This document shows positions 25,062 through 38,000 of a stretch of DNA of 64,000 nt, piece after piece. Below the pieces are notes generated by a model. The model was not told the origin of the DNA and searched no databases. It was given only the letters and a program-made list of their open reading frames with translations. A program made the position numbers and the translations under genes. This DNA comes from Lomentospora prolificans (taxonomy: Eukaryota; Ascomycota; Sordariomycetes; Microascales; Microascaceae), in assembly GCA_029532625.1 (NCBI GenBank), contig JARFXM010000004.1, positions 1-64,000 on the forward strand, in the 5' to 3' direction. Positions within the stretch are counted from its first letter, which is position 1. Each line of letters starts with the position of its first letter.

Positions 25062-26305
25062 ATGGAAGTTCCAACTGATCCTAAAGGAATGCTGCTGGCA
25101 AGGGAGGAGAAGTTCGACCCACTCGAGCTGCGGGTCGAGCTGCATTTCCCGTTATATATCTCCAAGAGATTGGAGATATGCCACTTAGCTCGGCTCATAA
25201 AATTCAGGGTGGCATTAATCCCGCCTCAATGGATCTGAGCGTGATTGCGGAGATGTACATATAGACTCGGCTATTGGAATCCGGGGTAGGACGCAGTCTA
25301 GCACGCGCTAGCGAGAAGCTAACCTGCTCGATAACCTGGGGGCGGTGGGAGACGTCCGAATTGGGATAAGCTGACCATAAGTCTGAGATCAATTGATGGA
25401 TCCAAGTGCGGGGTTCGGATCCGGCACAGCACAGCGTCGTTCTACTCGTTTACTCTCCCAAATTGCCGCAGCTGGCCAAGCACGCACCACACACACCACA
25501 AGCGTGGGGAAGGTGATGATCAAACGAAAAAGAGGTAGGCTGCGATGCGAGCCCATGGTTAGCTTCGTGCCAAATCCCCCCCTTGTGAACACCACGTGTT
25601 CGACTCAAGCCACACGGTCCAGGGCATTTGGAGAGCTATCAGCTGGCGTTTCTCGTTCTCCGCACGCTGCAAGACCTCCCTTTTTTGTTTCGAGAATGGA
25701 GAGCTCGGAAGCGGAAGCGAAAAAGGGGAAATTGAAATGTACCGCCCCCTCGGAATAGGGTCGCAGGCCCTAATGTTAGTCCATGGGTAGCTGGCATTTA
25801 ATACCTACCTTCTGCCGCTTGCCCAGCCCCTTTTTGCCCAGCTCTCTTTTCAACTATTATCCTCTCTAGTGTCGTTTCCCACCCCTGTCCATGGTCCACC
25901 TCCTGATCATGCTTTCTGCTTGCGAGATTCTTTGTCATACGATCGAGATACTTAGCGTCGGAGTCTAGATCTAGAGACGAGATCGTTCCCAACTCGACTT
26001 CTGCCGATACTCACTAGTAATTTCTCCAAACCCCACAGACGACCCCGCGCGGGGCCTGCGCCGCGCGCTGAGCCTCCCGGCAAATCGCTACCCTCCTTAC
26101 CGAAACCCCGAGTGAATGGGGTATATACGCGACGCGGTGACCTTCCCAGCGACTGTCACTCTCCCATCTCGTCAATCTTAGCAATCATCTTTCACAAATT
26201 TCCCTCTCGTTTCGTTTTCTTTTCCGCCCGCCCCCCGGCTCCCCCTTCTTCTCCTCGCCTTGTTCCCTTGTTTCCGTTAGCGATTAGCAATCGGCCCCAA
26301 CCGAA
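25062..26305. other. Divergent intergenic region / promoters
   Basis: Lies between the MFS gene (-) and the flavin monooxygenase (+), so it holds both promoters. The last ~130 bases before the + gene (26170-26285) are strongly pyrimidine-rich, a common core-promoter feature of filamentous fungi. The ORFs here show no recognisable domain. Confidence 0.55.
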
Positions 26306-28293
26306 ATGTCCGAGTTCCCCCCTGCCGCTACTCTCCCGAATTTGACCCTCCAAGATGGCCTCAGGCCTGATGAGAGGGTCGTGACATGGATTGTCGACAG
26401 CTGGCTCGCATCCTTACAACAGAGGCTGGAAAAAAAGAACCTTGCCGATATCTCTGACCTCTTTGTCGACGAAGCATGGTGGCGCGACATGATTGCTTTG
26501 TCGTGGGATTTCCACACCAAAAGCGGGCTTGAAGCCATTTCCAAGTTCCTGAGCGACTCCGAGGCCGACCTAGGCAAGCTACAATCCACAAAGCGTGGAG
26601 GACTAGCACCCAAGCTGGAAGAGGAGTACGGCATGTGGTTCATCCAGTCGGGATTTACCTTTGAGACCAAATACGGCCGCGGCAAGGGTGTACTTCGGCT
26701 GGCCAACGTGGCACCTTTGACGTGGAAGGCTTGGACAGTCCTAACCCAACTCGAGCACTTGAAAAGCGAGGATAAGCCCTCAACACAGCAGCAAGCAGTC
26801 ACCAACGGTGTCACTAATGGCCATGCGGCCACTAATGGCGTTGCGGCCACTAATGGCGTCACCAACGGACATTCCCATGTGGTGCCAGAGACTGTCGATC
26901 CCCAAGTCGTTATCGTCGGCGCAGGTATGTCATCCGGCAGATTGATTATTATTACTAGCAACGCTAACAATGACTGAAATGGCAGGCCAGAGCGGGTTGG
27001 GAGTCGCTGCACACCTTAAGCATCTCGGCGTGCGTTGTGTGATCATTGAGAAAGGATCCGCGGTAGCCAACGCATGGTGGGAGCGATACGACACTGTCAG
27101 GACTCACACAACGCATTACGGCGATCACTTTCCTTTCCTAAAGTATCCCAGCAACTGGCCAAGTTGGCAGGAAAAGGAACACATCACCAAGTGGATGGAC
27201 CACTACGCTAACATCATGGGTCTCGAGGTGCAGTTGAATACCAAGGTGGAAAAGACGGAATACGACGAGGCGACTCGCAAATGGACCGTCCACGTCCAAG
27301 GGCAGGACGGCCCGAGGACCATTCGCACAAATCATATCGTCATGGCGATCGGCATGGCCGGCTCCAACCCCTACGTGCCTGATTTCCCTGGAATGGATAC
27401 TTTCAAGGGGCATGCCTACCCCGCCTCGAGCCACAAGTCGGCAGCCAACATTCCAGACTTGGATAAAAAGAAGGTGGTTGTTATCGGATGCGCCACCACC
27501 GCTCACGATATGGCTCAGGATTTCGTCAATCACGGCGCCAAGAGCGTAGCCATGATTCAGCGCCAACCCACCTGGTCCTTCTCTGCCGAAGCGATCAACA
27601 CCTACCATTTGGGCCACTTCACAGTCCCCGGCGTCAATACAGAAGAGGCGGACCTCCTCATCAACTCCCTACCGACTGCCGTGGCCCGTGTGTTTGGCTA
27701 CGAGATGACGCAGAAGATGGTAAAGCACGATGCCGAACTCTTGAACAAGCTCGAGGAAGTTGGATTCGTGGTCAAGCGAGGCGAGGACGGCACGAGTTTT
27801 ATCGACTATCTGTTCTTCAAGGGTGGCCACTTCTACGTAGACCAGGGCGCGACGCCGATGATCCTCGATGGTCGGATCAAGGTCCACATGTGCAGCGAAG
27901 GCGTCAAAGAGTTCAGCCCAGACGGTGTCGTCCTCGGAGATGGCCGCCAAGTCGACGCTGACGTCGTTGTTCTCGCCACTGGATTTGAGCCCGCAAGCGC
28001 GCAGCTTAAGCAGATCATGGGAGAGAAGATTGGAGAGCAGACCGTCATGTACGGCGCGTTTGACGAAGAGCTTGAACGAATCGGAGTAAGTTTGTTCCCC
28101 TTTGCCAAGATACTCAAACACCAGCTAATGTTGTTCTTCTCCTATCGCACAGTGGTGGCGACCTACGGGCATTCCAGGATTCTGGTACATGTGCGGAACA
28201 TTCTCATGGTCTCGACAATTCTCCGCCATCGTGGCTTTAGAGATTGCTGCGGTAGAGCAAGGCCTAGTAGACGGATACTGGGAAAAGAAATAA
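26306..28293 (+). CDS. Flavin-containing monooxygenase with N-terminal NTF2-like domain
   Basis: Exons 26306-26924, 26986-28085 and 28153-28293 give 619 aa. Residues ~20-130 form an NTF2-like domain (TWIVDSWLASLQQRLE...DEAWWRDMIALSWDFHT). A low-complexity TNG-repeat linker follows at ~165-190. VVIVGAGQSG (~199-208) is the FAD GxGxxG. FKGHAYPASSH is the FMO fingerprint region. VVVIGCATTAHDMAQDF is the NADPH site in the variant form this fungal subfamily uses. VVLATGFEP is the ATG motif. The last exon supplies the WWRPTGIPGFWYMCGTFSWS end typical of the family. It uses NADPH and O2 to oxygenate an unknown substrate, often in secondary metabolism or detoxification. A divergent MFS gene lies upstream. 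Confidence 0.92.
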
Positions 28294-28528
28294 GAGAGTA
28301 ATGGGTAAAATGACAAAGTATTAATGTGTACGTATTATGGACCGGCAGGTGTTGCGCAACAGTGAATTCAGCACAGAAGAGCCTTGGATTTAGACTTGAT
28401 TCTATTATATTACCCAGAGCGACGAGGAGCCTCAGTCAGGCGGATGGCACGCTGTCCACAGTTTCGCACTTCTAGAATCTGCATTCAAGATATCAATCTT
28501 TCATACCTATCAAGTCCACAAACGGTAG

Positions 28529-29486
28529 CTAGCGTAAAACCTTTTTAAGGAAGACGACCTCCAGAACAATCGAACCACCTGGGTGCTTGTACACATATCC
28601 CTCAGTAGTCCGGGCATGCACGTCATATCCCAAGCCGAGATACCATTCTTCGTTTGAAACCTATAGCAAGGCGTTATTTTAGCACTTGCGGGGCCATGTG
28701 GAGACGGTCCAAAGTAGAAAACTCACGAGCGGGAAGGGCAGGCCCCTATCATCGTACATGGCTTTCCGAATGGCTTCGCTCGTTTGAACCTCTTTAACTA
28801 GGGTATCTAGCACCATAAGTGACGCGTTGTATGGCTCCATGGTAGCGACACGTTCGGCGTTTGCCATGGCTGCGACACCTAGCCCGCCTTTTTGTAGGGC
28901 ATACGAAACGTACAGCTGTTGTAACCAAGTGACTCCAGAGCGCGGTAGGCCAAGCTTTTCATCTTCGTCGGGCGGATGGATATTAAGAGCCACATGTCCG
29001 ATTGGTATGAAATCTATTTCCCTCGGTGCCCTTGGCAACAGGCGGACCTTATCCGCCGTATCTCGTATGGGCGATGTTTCCTGTGTAAGTAAGTTAGGGA
29101 CGCTCACTGAAATGCCGAGGGATGAAGGCGATGGGGGTCTCGGACCTTTGGGTACCTTGCGAGATGTTTCGCCAAAAGAGCTTCTCTCTCCTGGTGCTCC
29201 TCAGAGAGAACCTATGTTTCTCTTATTAGTAGGCGCCGGAATCAGTCGCAACGTAGAGACCACACACAATCCAGTAGAAAACCTTGCCGCCTTTTTCACC
29301 CTCTTTGGCGTAGGAAGCTACTTCCTCTGACCTCCAACCACAGGCCACTCTTTGATCGTACAACCTGTTCACATGTTCCTCGGATTTGTAGTCCCATGGA
29401 ATCAAGTTGACTTTCCACGCATGTTTTGACGCCATGGCTGATTTCATTTCCGTCCAAGATCGAGGTGCGTAATCTACAGTTCTCAC
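28529..29486 (-). CDS. GNAT-family N-acetyltransferase-like protein
   Basis: Exons 29486-29268, 29211-29146, 29080-28727 and 28660-28529 give 256 aa. The N-terminal HAWKVNLIPWDYKSEEHVNR and QRVACGWRSEEVASY are characteristic of a fungal GNAT-like clade. FIPIGHVALNIHPPDEDEK forms the central strands. SGVTWLQQLYVSYALQKGGL is the beta4/alpha3 acetyl-CoA region, although the classic QxxGxG/A loop is not obvious. The final exon encodes NEEWYLGLGYDVHARTTEGY. Intron 2 uses a weak donor (GTCCGA); the alternative GTGAGC donor at 29107 breaks the frame, so that junction is the least certain. Substrate unknown. Confidence 0.8.
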
Positions 29487-30099
29487 GGTTCGGGTTGGGT
29501 TGTCGCAAAGCCTATGCCTTGCACAAGGCAGGTAGGTAAAAGGACTTATAATGCTGCAAATGAAGAAGTTGGACTTTACAAGCGCGCGGTTGAGTCATCC
29601 GTAGTTTGGGGAAAGGGCGCGACGGTATTCTTATTAGCCCCCCGATTCTCGGGTCCATAAATCAAGGCCCTGGAGGTATTAGAACCAAAAGCACATCATA
29701 TTGATTGGTCTGGTCCGATCGAGAGGGTAATAGTGCACATATTTTACCAGCCCTTTGCCCGAAGATTGTCCTCTGCGATTAGCTATAAATTACGTAGGAG
29801 ATCTCCTCGGTGGAAGAGCGTGGTCATATGGGGGATTCCTGGAGAAGCGCCCTCTCCGCAAACATGTGGACACGTGATAGAGTTTATCACAGCAGCGACA
29901 GCAACAGGGTGGGTTAACGGAAGGGCGCAATGACAAAAGGGCCCCGGCGGGGAAGGGCGCCAGGCTGGCGATGACTACAACGCTAACTAGCCAGCGGGGT
30001 GTGGATAAAACATGGCTCTCCAGCTCTCTGTCGCACTCTTGAGAAATACCAATGAAAATGCAGCAAGAGTCCTCTAGGGCTATTTGCTGGCTATGCTCG
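29487..30099. other. Intergenic, nothing recognised
   Basis: About 600 bases upstream of the GNAT gene with ordinary composition. No domain, RNA gene or repeat recognised. Confidence 0.5.
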
Positions 30100-30966
30100 T
30101 CACTCCAGGGCAATCGGCGCGCACTCTTTAGCCACTGGTGACACCGGTTTCCCATCAATTCTAATATTTGTTAGCGATCCTTGTCGAGGGAGAAGTTTTC
30201 GAGATATCCTAGGCTGTTTAACTGAGAAAATGCCTGCCGCCATGGCGGGTTCTATATCGCGGACCTCAGTATCGCCGATGTACATCAGATCATCGGACGA
30301 GATTTCCAAATGCGCTAGCACCGGAGAAAACAGACCGCCGACTTTCGCAGTTTTGAAAAGGTTTGTCGTAGCCAAATAATAGTCGATATAGCTCCCAATC
30401 CCGAGGGCACTCGATCGTCCTTTTTTGTGCGGCATATGGGCCTTTAGTAATGACAGTAATTTTCTTCCGCGCGTCTTTGATTGTGGAGAGTAGATCGGGT
30501 GCGCCGCTTTTCAACTCGAGTGAGGACATCCAAGTGGCCTCGTAATAGTTGAGAAGTTCTCCTCGAAAGCCGTCGTGCGGGTGCGGTGAGAATTGAGTTA
30601 GTTACCACAGCTGCGAATCTCTCTCTTCGGTAGTCAAAACAACATTTTCCCGTCAGAAAAAGCACGAGATATTTTCTCCTTTAAAATAGCAGAGTAAGGC
30701 ATCTTTCATGTCAGATATTGAAGCCCCAGAGCTCCCCGGAAGGTTGAAGCCAGGATACAGTCAGCACCCTTCGAGAAATTCAAGAAGGGTATCGTCGAGG
30801 CCAAACCAACCCAGGTTTTGCCGTCTATAATTGTGCGAATGTGTGCGGCCTGTTCGTCTGACGGCCGAGGTTGGGGGGTCGTTTGGCCACCGTCGTAGCC
30901 GACTTGGAGATTCACGAAGCTGCTTAGAGCCGGCATCTCGGCTTGTGTCGAGAATTTTAGTTCCAC
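30100..30966 (-). pseudogene. HAD-superfamily hydrolase pseudogene
   Basis: Homology to a fungal HAD-type phosphatase is spread over all three minus-strand frames. A TIIDGKTWVG lead-in and GLDDTL (motif I) near 30800-30790 stand in different frames. AILKEKISRAFSDGK (~30690), YRRERFAAV (~30620), ELLNYYEATW (~30550), KKITVITKGPYAAQ (~30455, motif II), and LGIGSYIDYYLATTN with DDLMYIGDTEVRDIEPAMAAGI (motif IV, ~30400-30220) follow in shifted frames. At least four frameshifts are needed. The motif I nucleophile Asp (DxDxT) reads Gly, so catalysis would be lost even without the shifts. Confidence 0.75.
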
Positions 30967-31120
30967 TCAGGAAAGAGGGAAGGGATGTAGAGCGGGTGAC
31001 AAAATTATTGGCCTCGTGCTGGTGAAGACCGAGCAGCTCCACAAGCTGGCTAAAAGAAGTGGGTAGGAAGGGCAGAAGGGCAAAATATATATTTATAGTA
31101 GAAAAGGAAAAGAAGAAGAT

Positions 31121-31141
31121 AAAAAAAAAAAAAAAAAAAAA
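31121..31141. repeat. Poly-A run (21 bases)
   Basis: Homopolymer on the + strand. As a T-run on the minus strand it lies 57 bases beyond the tRNA gene. Confidence 0.9.
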
Positions 31142-31153
31142 TTCAAAATCGTC

Positions 31154-31158
31154 AAAAA
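31154..31158 (-). terminator. RNA polymerase III T5 terminator of tRNA-Lys
   Basis: TTTTT on the minus strand about 40 bases past the tRNA 3' end. It follows a GCCTTCT/AGAAGGC inverted repeat near 31169-31183. Confidence 0.6.
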
Positions 31159-31197
31159 GTATTCGATGTGCCTTCTTAGAAGGCGCATTGGGATTTG

Positions 31198-31270
31198 AGC
31201 CCAATGCGGGGGTCGAACCCGCAGCCTTGAGATTAAGAGTCTCACGCTCTACCGATTGAGCTAACCGGGC
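31198..31270 (-). tRNA. tRNA-Lys (anticodon CTT)
   Basis: The minus strand folds as a complete cloverleaf: acceptor GCCCGGT/ATTGGGC (two G-U pairs), D arm GCTC/GAGC, anticodon stem TGAGA/TCTCA with loop CTCTTAA, and T arm GCGGG-TTCGACC-CCCGC. No intron. The genomic base at the discriminator position is T, unusual for tRNA-Lys. A box (TAGCTCAATCGG) and B box (GGTTCGACC) are intact. Confidence 0.95.
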
Positions 31271-32508
31271 AGGCTAGTTGAATTGTGGGAGTTGAACGAT
31301 GCAAACTAATCACAAGAACCAATAGTTTTGGAAAAATAGTCCGGCCATAATAAAAATGGGCCCGATCAGATGACTTCGCGGATGGTCAAGCACTAAGACA
31401 GAAATAATAGCCAAGCAAATTTTCACTCTGCCATTGGGATAAGGAGGCGCAGAGGCCCTACATGTCGTCTGGCAGGAACCGATAAAGATCAACTCGAAGT
31501 ACCCGACTTGACTGGCGATGGCGGGTAATGTTTGGTCGGTAATACTCAACAGAAAAGAGTTGCGGCGGGTGGATGGGATCCATCATACTGTCACGAGAAA
31601 CGAGAGAAGACAGGCAACGATTCGCACGCTATTCAGCCTGATGGCTGTCGACATGGAACAAGTATCAAAATCATTGTCCTGCCAATGCGCGCTTTTCAGA
31701 TATCTATCGCTCAATTCGGACTTATACTTGGTGAAGGTCTCAGCTGGCTACGCTTGAGGCATGACTGTTAATAATATCCTAGATCCAAAAGGTTCGTCGA
31801 GATAATAGTCAAAACATGGGTGTTTACCACGGTATAGGTTTTATTATCACCAATAATGCTCCCGAAGATTAAGCGTCTCATTCGAACTCACCATTAAGCC
31901 AGGTTTAACCCTCAGCTAACTACGGAAGGTGTATGCGGTCTTCGAACGCGACAGGATCCTGTGTCGAGTGCGGTAGCACCTCTATGGCAATAAGAGACGT
32001 TGTTCAATTTTCGAAAGAGCCGAACAAGAGCTCGTATACGGTTGCTGCGGAGCCCATACAAAGGCGGGGTATCTGGACATCGTGACTACACTCGATCGTA
32101 CATTGTAACTCTAGATGCCGTGGAGAGTTACCATCGCGGGGTTAGCGGTGGGGCCGGCAGAGGAAAATCGCCGAGCCTGGAGCCCCGGCCCCTCCCCATC
32201 TCCAAGATGACGCCACCTCTCTTCTTTGCAGCCATGATCGTCACTGAGACAGATAGCCGCACCATGGACATGTCGCAAAAACTTCGCTTTAAATCGTAGT
32301 TTGGCCGTGCCAAGGCCGGTCAACGTTGCGTCGCTCAGGCAAAGACCCGACCGCCAATGAACGATAGCATCTTGAAGACCGGCGTGGAAAGCTAGGTCAA
32401 GACGTGAGCCATTACAAAAGGACAGGGCGGTCCCCTGAACCTCTGTGACACAATGACAAGACTTGTGCCGAAACATTCTTTTATAATTTGAGTCTCCATC
32501 TGTCACAA
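31271..32508. other. Intergenic, no supported gene
   Basis: About 1.2 kb between the tRNA and the GH3 gene. ORFs on both strands lack recognisable domains. The last ~300 bases hold the GH3 promoter, but I see no clear TATA box. Confidence 0.5.
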
Positions 32509-34425
32509 ATGCGGTCCCGAACTTTTCGTCTGCTGGTCTGCGGCCTTGCTCTGCCGGCCCATGCCGTCTCGCATGGGTCTGAAAACAATACGGCGGCGGC
32601 GTTGCCTTACAAAGACTCTAAACTCTGTATTGATGAACGAGTCGATGACCTTCTCTCACGCATGACCCTTGAGGAAAAAGCGGGCCAAATGTTCCACGCG
32701 CGTACCAGCCTCGTGAATAACTCGTTCGACAGCAACATCTTAAATCTAGTTTCTAATAAGCACATTACTCATTACGTCTTCAGTGGGGGCGTGAACGATG
32801 CCCGAGTCGTTGCTGAATGGCAGAACAAGCTCCAGAAATTCGCCTCGGAGTCGGGTCTCGGAATCCCTGTCACCATCTCGTCAGATCCACAGCATGGCTG
32901 GACTGATGATGCCGCCGTATCCAACTTTGGCGCCTCCTTCTCGCGATGGACAGAACCGATGGGCATAGCAGCATTGCGGTCGCCTGAATTAGCCCGCACT
33001 TTCGCAAACATTGCAAGAGAGGAATATGTGGCCGTCGGCATCCGCCAGGCGCTACATCCGCAGGTGGACCTGGCTACGGAGCCGAGATGGGGCCGCATGG
33101 GCGCTACCATGGGTGAAGATGCCAACCTCACTAGTGCTCTGCTGGTTGAGTATATCAAAGGTTTTCAAGGCGATACAATCGGGCCCCACTCGGTTATTAC
33201 AACCACTAAACACTTTCCTGGCGGCGGTCCAATGGAGGATGGGGAAGACTCCCATTTCGCTTGGGTTAGTTCGTTCCCATGTTCATTTCTGTTTATTTCC
33301 CAACCTTGCCTCTTCCGCATCCGAAAAGCCTATAGATTTGGTAACCATCGAAAATAGGGAAAAAATCAAACATACCCCGGCAGCAATTGGGACTACCACT
33401 TGATCCCGTTTAAAGCTGCAATTGCCGCGGGCACTCGCCAGATGATGCCGTACTACTCACGCCCCATTGGCATGCATTGGGAAGAGGTTGCTTTCGGCTT
33501 CAACAAAGGAGTTGTAACTGACCTATTGAAGGAGGAAATGGGGTTCGAGGGTATAGTCGTGTCGGACTGGGGAATTATCACCGATCGTGCGTGGGGCTTG
33601 GAGGATAAAACGGAGTTGGAGAGAACCCGTCGCGCGATCGAAGCCGGCTGCGACATCCTCGGTGGCGAGACAAAGCCGGAGCTCATTGTACAGGCTGTTC
33701 GCGAAGGCCTCCTCGGCATTGAACGGATAGAACAATCCGTTCGTAAGTTGCTCAGAGAAAAATTTGAACTTGGCCTCTTTGACAATCCCTTTGTCGACCC
33801 CGACGCTGCCGAGAGGGTTGTTGGCAACCAGTACTTTAGTCGTCTTGGCAACGAGACGCAGCGCTCGTCGCTGACCCTCCTCACGAATACAGATGATTAC
33901 CTCCCCCTGCCGGCTTCTGCGCGCGACCACCGGTTTTATGTCGAAGGAATTTCGAAGTCGGCCATGGAGGCCCGCAACCTTACCGTGGTCGACACCCCGG
34001 AGGAAGCCGATTTAGCGCTGCTCCGCTTCGTATCCCCGTTCAAGCCAACATCGGGTGGGGGTCTAATGAGCAGCATCAATAACGGATCAATCGAGTTCAA
34101 CACAACGGAGAAAGCACGACAGGCACATATATATGCGACCCTGCCAACTGTGGTGGACATTAAGTTAAACCGTGCAGCGGCGGTGCCGGAGATTGCAGAG
34201 ACCGCCACCGCCCTCTTTGTGAGCTATGGCAGCAGCCATGATGCATTCCTTGACGTGGTATTTGGCATTGATGGGTGGAGCCCCAAGGGCCAGCTGCCTT
34301 TCGACCTTCCCCGGTCTATGGCTGCTGTGGAGGCTTCCTTTGAGGATGTTCCATTTGATAGCGAAGATCCTCTCTTTAGGTTTGGTCACGGACTACGCTA
34401 CTCGGGGAAGTGTAAAGACTCTTGA
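32509..34425 (+). CDS. Secreted glycoside hydrolase family 3 (beta-glycosidase)
   Basis: Exons 32509-33264 and 33358-34425 give 607 aa; the 93-base intron splits Trp|Gly (FAW-GKNQTYPGS). A signal peptide (RTFRLLVCGLALPAHA) is followed by the GH3 signatures DLLSRMTLEEKAGQM, SSDPQHGW, TEPRWGRMGATMGED, KHFPGGG and GFEGIVVSDWG. The Asp of VSDWG (~residue 322) is the expected nucleophile. The C-terminal domain ends in LFRFGHGLRY. It lacks the fibronectin-III-like third domain of large fungal beta-glucosidases, hence its short length. It probably releases sugars from beta-linked oligosaccharides outside the cell. Substrate cannot be deduced. Confidence 0.9.
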
Positions 34426-35090
34426 ACGACGGCGCCGTGGGCAAATAAAGAGCTTCACGGAATGGCTGCGGGGGCCGGTTCCCACTGGCTAGTGGTACGA
34501 GGGAGAAGGCGGGACGGGAGTTGATGCTGGCAATAAGATGGATATTCCCCAGCAAAGCTTTTACTGACACACAACATTATGAATGCTTGGATCAATATGC
34601 TTGCACATGGACTGACATAACCCCAACTTGGCTGGCTCCAGGTTGTCTTTGAAAATCTCCGATGCCCTATGTAACCTTTCCGGCATATCACCACGGCTCT
34701 AAACGCACCCCGAGCTCGCCTACCTTTCCTCCATCCATCCGGATAGCGCCGACAAATGGAGAGTCCCGAGCACTAATGACAACGTGGAGGCATCCCCCAG
34801 CCTTCCCACATGTCCATGCCCAATATTGACTATTACTACAAGTATATATGCCTGCAAATCAATTGGAAAATTGTAGGCAAAGCCAGGGGCGAGACAGGCA
34901 CGTCTACCCCACCATCGACCCGAATAAGATTACACGGCCAGGAATCATCAATGATCAATTGCAAGTCGGTAACCAGTGATCTACTAAGCGTCACATTGAA
35001 CTGTGATCCAAATCAATCTAAGTCAAGAATAGCAGACTCTTCCTTTGTCGAAGGGCCAGTAGGATTAGCCTCTCCTACTAACCGGACTCG
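34426..35090. other. Intergenic / eroded 5' region of the Rhs pseudogene
   Basis: No clear gene. A + strand frame ending at 35121 (LNCDPNQSKSRIADSSFVEG) may be an eroded N-terminal part of the following Rhs pseudogene. Evidence is weak. Confidence 0.4.
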
Positions 35091-38000
35091 TCGGGGAAGT
35101 CCAGTGGTTCAAGTTGGCTGACAAGAGGCTTCTACCTGGAGACGCGGGCGATATTCTGGGCGCAGACCTCTTCGGCAATAACCTCAGTGGCTTCTTACTC
35201 TATTCTATCAAGGACGGCTCCGCACAGGCCACATCAGTGTACAGCCAGACCGTGCCGACGGCCAGTTAGAGACCCCTTAGGGGCGAGAACGGGAATTGCA
35301 TATTCCCCAATGACGGACTCAGATATATACCTACCAGGAGTGAACTGGCAAGACTACCCGGCCCAGGGGCTTGGTTCGGATTTCTCTCTCATCGCTTCGC
35401 CTTGGTACATCGTGACGCGGATCGATACAGAAAATGACCCCTCGATTAACAGCATACCGTACAGTTGCTACGAGGAGATGCTATATGAGAGCGCCCAAGT
35501 GAATCTCAAAGGAAAGGGTTGGCAAGGATTTGGGAAGGTCTCGACCTACATTTCAAGAATGGACTCCATGCGAGTCGAAACATTCAATCATCAATGGCCA
35601 TTGACAGGAACAACGAGCAGCGTCTCCATCTTACAGGGGCGGTTTAGCGACGGGATATGCTTGCAAACAATCGAATACACCCATGAACCGCGCAGCTTCC
35701 CGGCCGACACCAGCTATACTCTCTTTAGACTCAACATGACCAAGGAAGTGACGAGATGGATAAGTCGGGATTCTGGCTCGAGGGAGACCGTCGTCGAATA
35801 TGAGCACGACATAGCCGGAATGGTGCTCGCGAAGAAGTACACCGGAAACGACGGGAAGCCGAATTTTCACACGATATAGATACGTTGGACGCGGATTCCT
35901 AAGTCTGCCTGACCGGAAGAAAGTTTCTACCGTGGAGTCAAACGCGGATCTCGATGTGTTTGAATTGGACGATTTAAGTTTGGAATTACTCGAGTACAAA
36001 GGTCTCGGCGAAACTCTTTATAAGAGTTCTGCTTGGTCGACAGATGTCGATGCCTTTGTGACGACGGTCACGGAGCACGATGACTACGGTAAGATAATCT
36101 ATTCGCTAGACGCGGCGGGCTTGCAAACAACCACCATGTACGAATCTACGTTCAACACATATCCGATTCGTATTTCAGAGACGGGACTCGGAGTCAACCA
36201 TCAGTGGGAATTTGGATATAACACGGCATCCGGTGAGCTCTTCGCAGAGAAAAAGGTAGATGGAAGTGTTGTTGTGACAATTGCTGGGGATGACGAAGTC
36301 AAACCGCCCGGTCTATTGCCGGGAACGACACTGCCCAACATAGTGGCGGTCTTTTCCTGAGGGGAGTCAACTTCCTATCGATTCCAGAGTTCCGTTTGTC
36401 CTTTGGAACGGCTCTTCTGGGTGCCATGGATACCATCAAATATTGGAATGCCGTCTCTGTCGCGGAGAAGAATGTGTTGGTCACTACTACACGGTCTCCA
36501 TACAATGATGACCCAGAGAGTGTGGTTGAAATTCAAGAGCTCTCTGATTGTGTCGGACAAGTCAGGAAGCGTGGAACCATCCATGGCCAAAGTGAAGGCA
36601 CTTGGCAGGCATTCGAGTTCGACCCAAGGGGATCGCAAACGCTGCGCAGCTACCCCGTGAAACTCCCAAGTGCCGATGTATTCAGGGCGGCACGAGACTG
36701 GTACCCAGAGCGCAGCACGACGCACCGCAAAGAATATGATGCCGTGGGCCGCGAGAAGCTTGGCCCTACGCCGAGTCATGGAAATCCGACTGACAGCGTT
36801 GTTCGTCGGACGGACTACCTCGGCGGCAGCAGGACCGTACGCAACGTGATTGAGGGTGTCTCTGCAATCGGATCAATTTCTAAAGTGCTTTTTACAACGC
36901 AGCGTCAGTCAGAGATTCTTGACGGTACGGAGAAGACTGTGGCCATCACCAATGAGATCGGACAGATAACCATTGTTTGATTATGATCCGATAGGCCGCC
37001 TCACAAGTTCCAGGGATGCGGCTGGGAAGACGGAAACCCGAACGTACAGCACCTTGGGCAAAATCACCCAGATTAGGAACGTCTACCAGGGCATAGTGAG
37101 CAAGGCGTACGACGCAAATGGCCGGTTGATAGATGTGACCAACGGCATCGGTGAAACGACGCGGAACAAATATGATTCCAAGGGCCGTGTGACCCAGCGT
37201 AAACTGCACGACGGATCGGTCACATTATATACGTATGATGAAGGGCCCAAGGACACGTTGTCCAGCATCAAGAACAAGATGTCCGAAACTGATAGCGGCT
37301 TTGAATACTGGGAAAGGTTCGAATACGATGCAAGGGCCAAAATCATCAAACGTACACTCGATATCTCTGCAACTGGGTCCTTCGTCACCACAATCTCATA
37401 TGACTGGAAAGATCGGGAGATAAAGCGCACTCTTCCGGACGGAACAGCCATCTCTAAGAAATATAACGGTGCCCAAATGGCGAGCGTTTCGAGCGAGAAT
37501 CCAAGCCACAAATTCACCGCCAAGTATGGAAGCTACAGCGCTACAGGAAACCCCGAGAAGTGGACAGTGGTCGGAGAAGTGTCCGGCACGTTAGATCCCA
37601 GGGATTCGGCAAGTTTCGTGCACTCCAGGGAATATGACAATCTTGGCTTCCCTACGCAACAATCGCTCGAAGCCAATAGAGGGACCCTCTTCTCCAAGCA
37701 GTATACTTTGAATGAGCTCGACCAGTTGTTCCGAAGTCATGACGCCATATCTCAAGAGAAGACGGACTACTTGTACGAAGCCGGGCGCTTCATGTCGTCT
37801 ACCAAGCAAGATGGTACCTCCACAATCTATGCCTATGACGGATCTGGAAGCATCACAGGTCACGATGATCGAAAGTCTACATACATATAAGGACAATAGA
37901 GCATTCACACACTACCAAAATGCAGCTGAGGCAACTGCCGACTACGATCTAGCGGGGCGCATGACTCGCAGAACCATTGAGGGATTTCAGCTTCGTTTAC

